Below, piece after piece: positions 63,048-64,000 of a stretch of 64,000 nt of DNA. Both the position numbers and the translations under genes were made by a program. The notes under the pieces are model-generated. The model made no database searches, had not been told where the DNA came from, and worked only from the letters and a program-made list of their open reading frames with translations. The stretch lies in contig JAFEKR010000003.1 of assembly GCA_019022495.1 (NCBI GenBank), positions 558,001 through 622,000 of the forward strand, written 5' to 3'. Source of the DNA: Epichloe hybrida (taxonomy: Eukaryota; Ascomycota; Sordariomycetes; Hypocreales; Clavicipitaceae). The stretch's first letter is position 1; the number at the start of each line of letters is the position of its first letter.

Positions 63048-63704
63048 AGCTGGTGATGTGACTTGCGGAGGGCAGGGGTGAGACGTGGAATTGGACACAG
63101 ATCAGATGATATGAGAGGTTCCTGATTGAAGGAGAAAAGATCTGGAGAAGACCTGGTGAGAGTGATGGGGGTTCGGATGGAGATGGAGATGGGGATGCGC
63201 TCGTCGATGGCTGGCGAGCTGAGTGATGATGTGAGCTGTGATGTGAGCTGTGGTTGGTCTCGAGCTGTGAGGTCGCGCGTCCTACGGGAGCCTGCTAGCC
63301 AGCTTAGCCTGAGCCTACATGTTGTGCTGACTGCGTTACATAAGCATATTGTTAGCTCTGATTGGGCAAAAAGGGGGAGCACGGCCTGCTCAGTACTGGG
63401 AACTTATGACGGGTCGGGCGCCGGTCGTGAATCCAGGTAGCCAGTACTTGATCTCGCACCCTGCAGTTGCAGTTATGCAGTTATGCCGTTTTGCAGTTGC
63501 AGGGCAACAAACAGACAAGCCGCCGCCAAACTCTCGTCGTTTCATCAGAACACACGTACACTCTCCCGTTCTCATGCGCGACATCAAAACCACCCATTAA
63601 TATTCCATCTGGACAATTTCCTCGAGGCCAATTCCCCACGGTGCCAAACCCTCACGCAGTCCAGGAACAGAGCCAAGCACATATCCCACGCAGCAGCGTA
63701 AACA
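63048..63704. other. Divergent promoter region of PRE4 and the right-edge gene
   Basis: About 0.66 kb. Contains GATGTGAGCTGTGATGTGAGCTGTG direct repeats near 63225-63252 and GCAGTTATGC/GCAGTTGCAG repeats near 63463-63502. No gene seen. Confidence 0.6.
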
Positions 63705-64000
63705 ATGTTGACAGCAATCAGCAGAGTCGCCGCTCGCCGAGCCCCCGTACCCAGACTCACCACACGTCTGCCCCGAAGGCCTGCAAACCGACCCAATGCT
63801 CTTCCCTTCGCTGCCGCGCGCTCCCTAATTACTTCCACATGGATGCGCTCGCCGGAAAAGGGAGCCCCGCCCACTGGCAGCAAGGCAAAGAAGACCGCTG
63901 CTGCAACCGAGAAGAAGAAGAAGACAAAGCCCGCGACGAAGACGAAGGCCAAGAAGCCCGCGACAAAAACGAAGGCCAAGAAGCCCGCGGCCAAGGCGGC
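63705..64000 (+). CDS. Mitochondrial Lys/Ala-rich protein, N-terminus (probable mtHMG/Abf2-like), cut by window edge
   Basis: Open to the window end: 98 complete codons and no stop. The N-terminus MLTAISRVAARRAPVPRLTTR is an Arg-rich, amphipathic mitochondrial presequence; a second Arg block and SLITSTWMRS suggest a cleavage region. From about residue 60 it is Lys/Ala/Pro/Thr-rich with two near-repeats of KPATKTKAKKPA, like a histone-H1-type tail. In fungi, this order (presequence, KKPA repeats) precedes HMG boxes in mitochondrial DNA-packaging proteins. No HMG box is in the window, so the assignment is inference; another basic mitochondrial protein is possible. Confidence 0.6.
   Translation, partial: MLTAISRVAARRAPVPRLTTRLPRRPANRPNALPFAAARSLITSTWMRSPEKGAPPTGSKAKKTAAATEKKKKTKPATKTKAKKPATKTKAKKPAAKA

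Overview
This is a nuclear segment of a filamentous ascomycete, most likely a Sordariomycete of the order Hypocreales. I infer this from the gene set (COT-1 kinase, Tim54, NIP30-type protein, Clg1/Pho80-type cyclin, UBR1), short introns with CTAAC/CTGAC-type branch sites and AG acceptors, GC-rich coding regions, and long gene-poor intergenic stretches. I cannot name the species from the sequence alone. Intron-exon models were built by hand; for every spliced gene the joined exons are a multiple of three and end in a stop codon.

Layout. 1-7185: no convincing gene, ending in a pyrimidine-rich, tandem-repeat-laden leader. 7186-9728 (+): Rsc7/Swp82-family chromatin remodelling subunit. 11242-12244 (-): DPB4 histone-fold protein. 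13405-14253 (-): unrecognised single-pass membrane protein. 14254-20146: gene-poor. 20147-20884 (+): PRP11/SF3a66. 21432-23652 (-): cot-1 NDR kinase. 24006-24196: short inverted-repeat element. 24423-25823 (+): TIM54. 26162-27064 (-): NIP30/FAM192A-type protein. 29159-30154 (-): Clg1/Pho80-like cyclin. 30155-35731: gene-poor, with a MITE at 34827-35174. 35732-36808 (-): unknown acidic protein with a CEC repeat. 37250-38349 (-): APH-type kinase-fold protein. 39336-39879 (-): small secreted protein with Kex2-type repeats. 41137-42862 (-): second Rsc7/Swp82 paralogue. 43772-50325 (-): UBR1. 51096-51548 (-): QCR9. 52527-53138 (+): PYM. 54067-55469 (+): RPT4. 56119-56237 (-): 5S rRNA. 57431-57766: second MITE copy. 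58774-61353 (+): GFA1. 62121-63047 (-): proteasome beta-7 (PRE4). 63705 to the right edge (+): start of a mitochondrial Lys/Ala-rich, probably HMG-type protein.

Most genes are core housekeeping functions: chromatin (two Rsc7/Swp82 paralogues, Dpb4), splicing and mRNA fate (Prp11, PYM), ubiquitin-proteasome turnover (UBR1, Rpt4, Pre4, and possibly the NIP30 protein), polarity and wall growth (COT-1, GFA1) and mitochondria (Tim54, Qcr9, the right-edge gene). They are not an operon or cluster. The less ordinary part is 35.7-39.9 kb, where three minus-strand accessory-looking genes sit together next to gene-poor sequence carrying a mobile element.

The observations I rate highest are the secreted acidic Kex2-repeat precursor, the MULE-like MITE with an intact 9-bp target duplication and a second copy, the QCR9 gene with a 3-nt coding first exon and an obligatory GC-AG intron, the in-frame stop-free intron in GFA1, and a repeated intergenic 9-mer TACGGAGTA.
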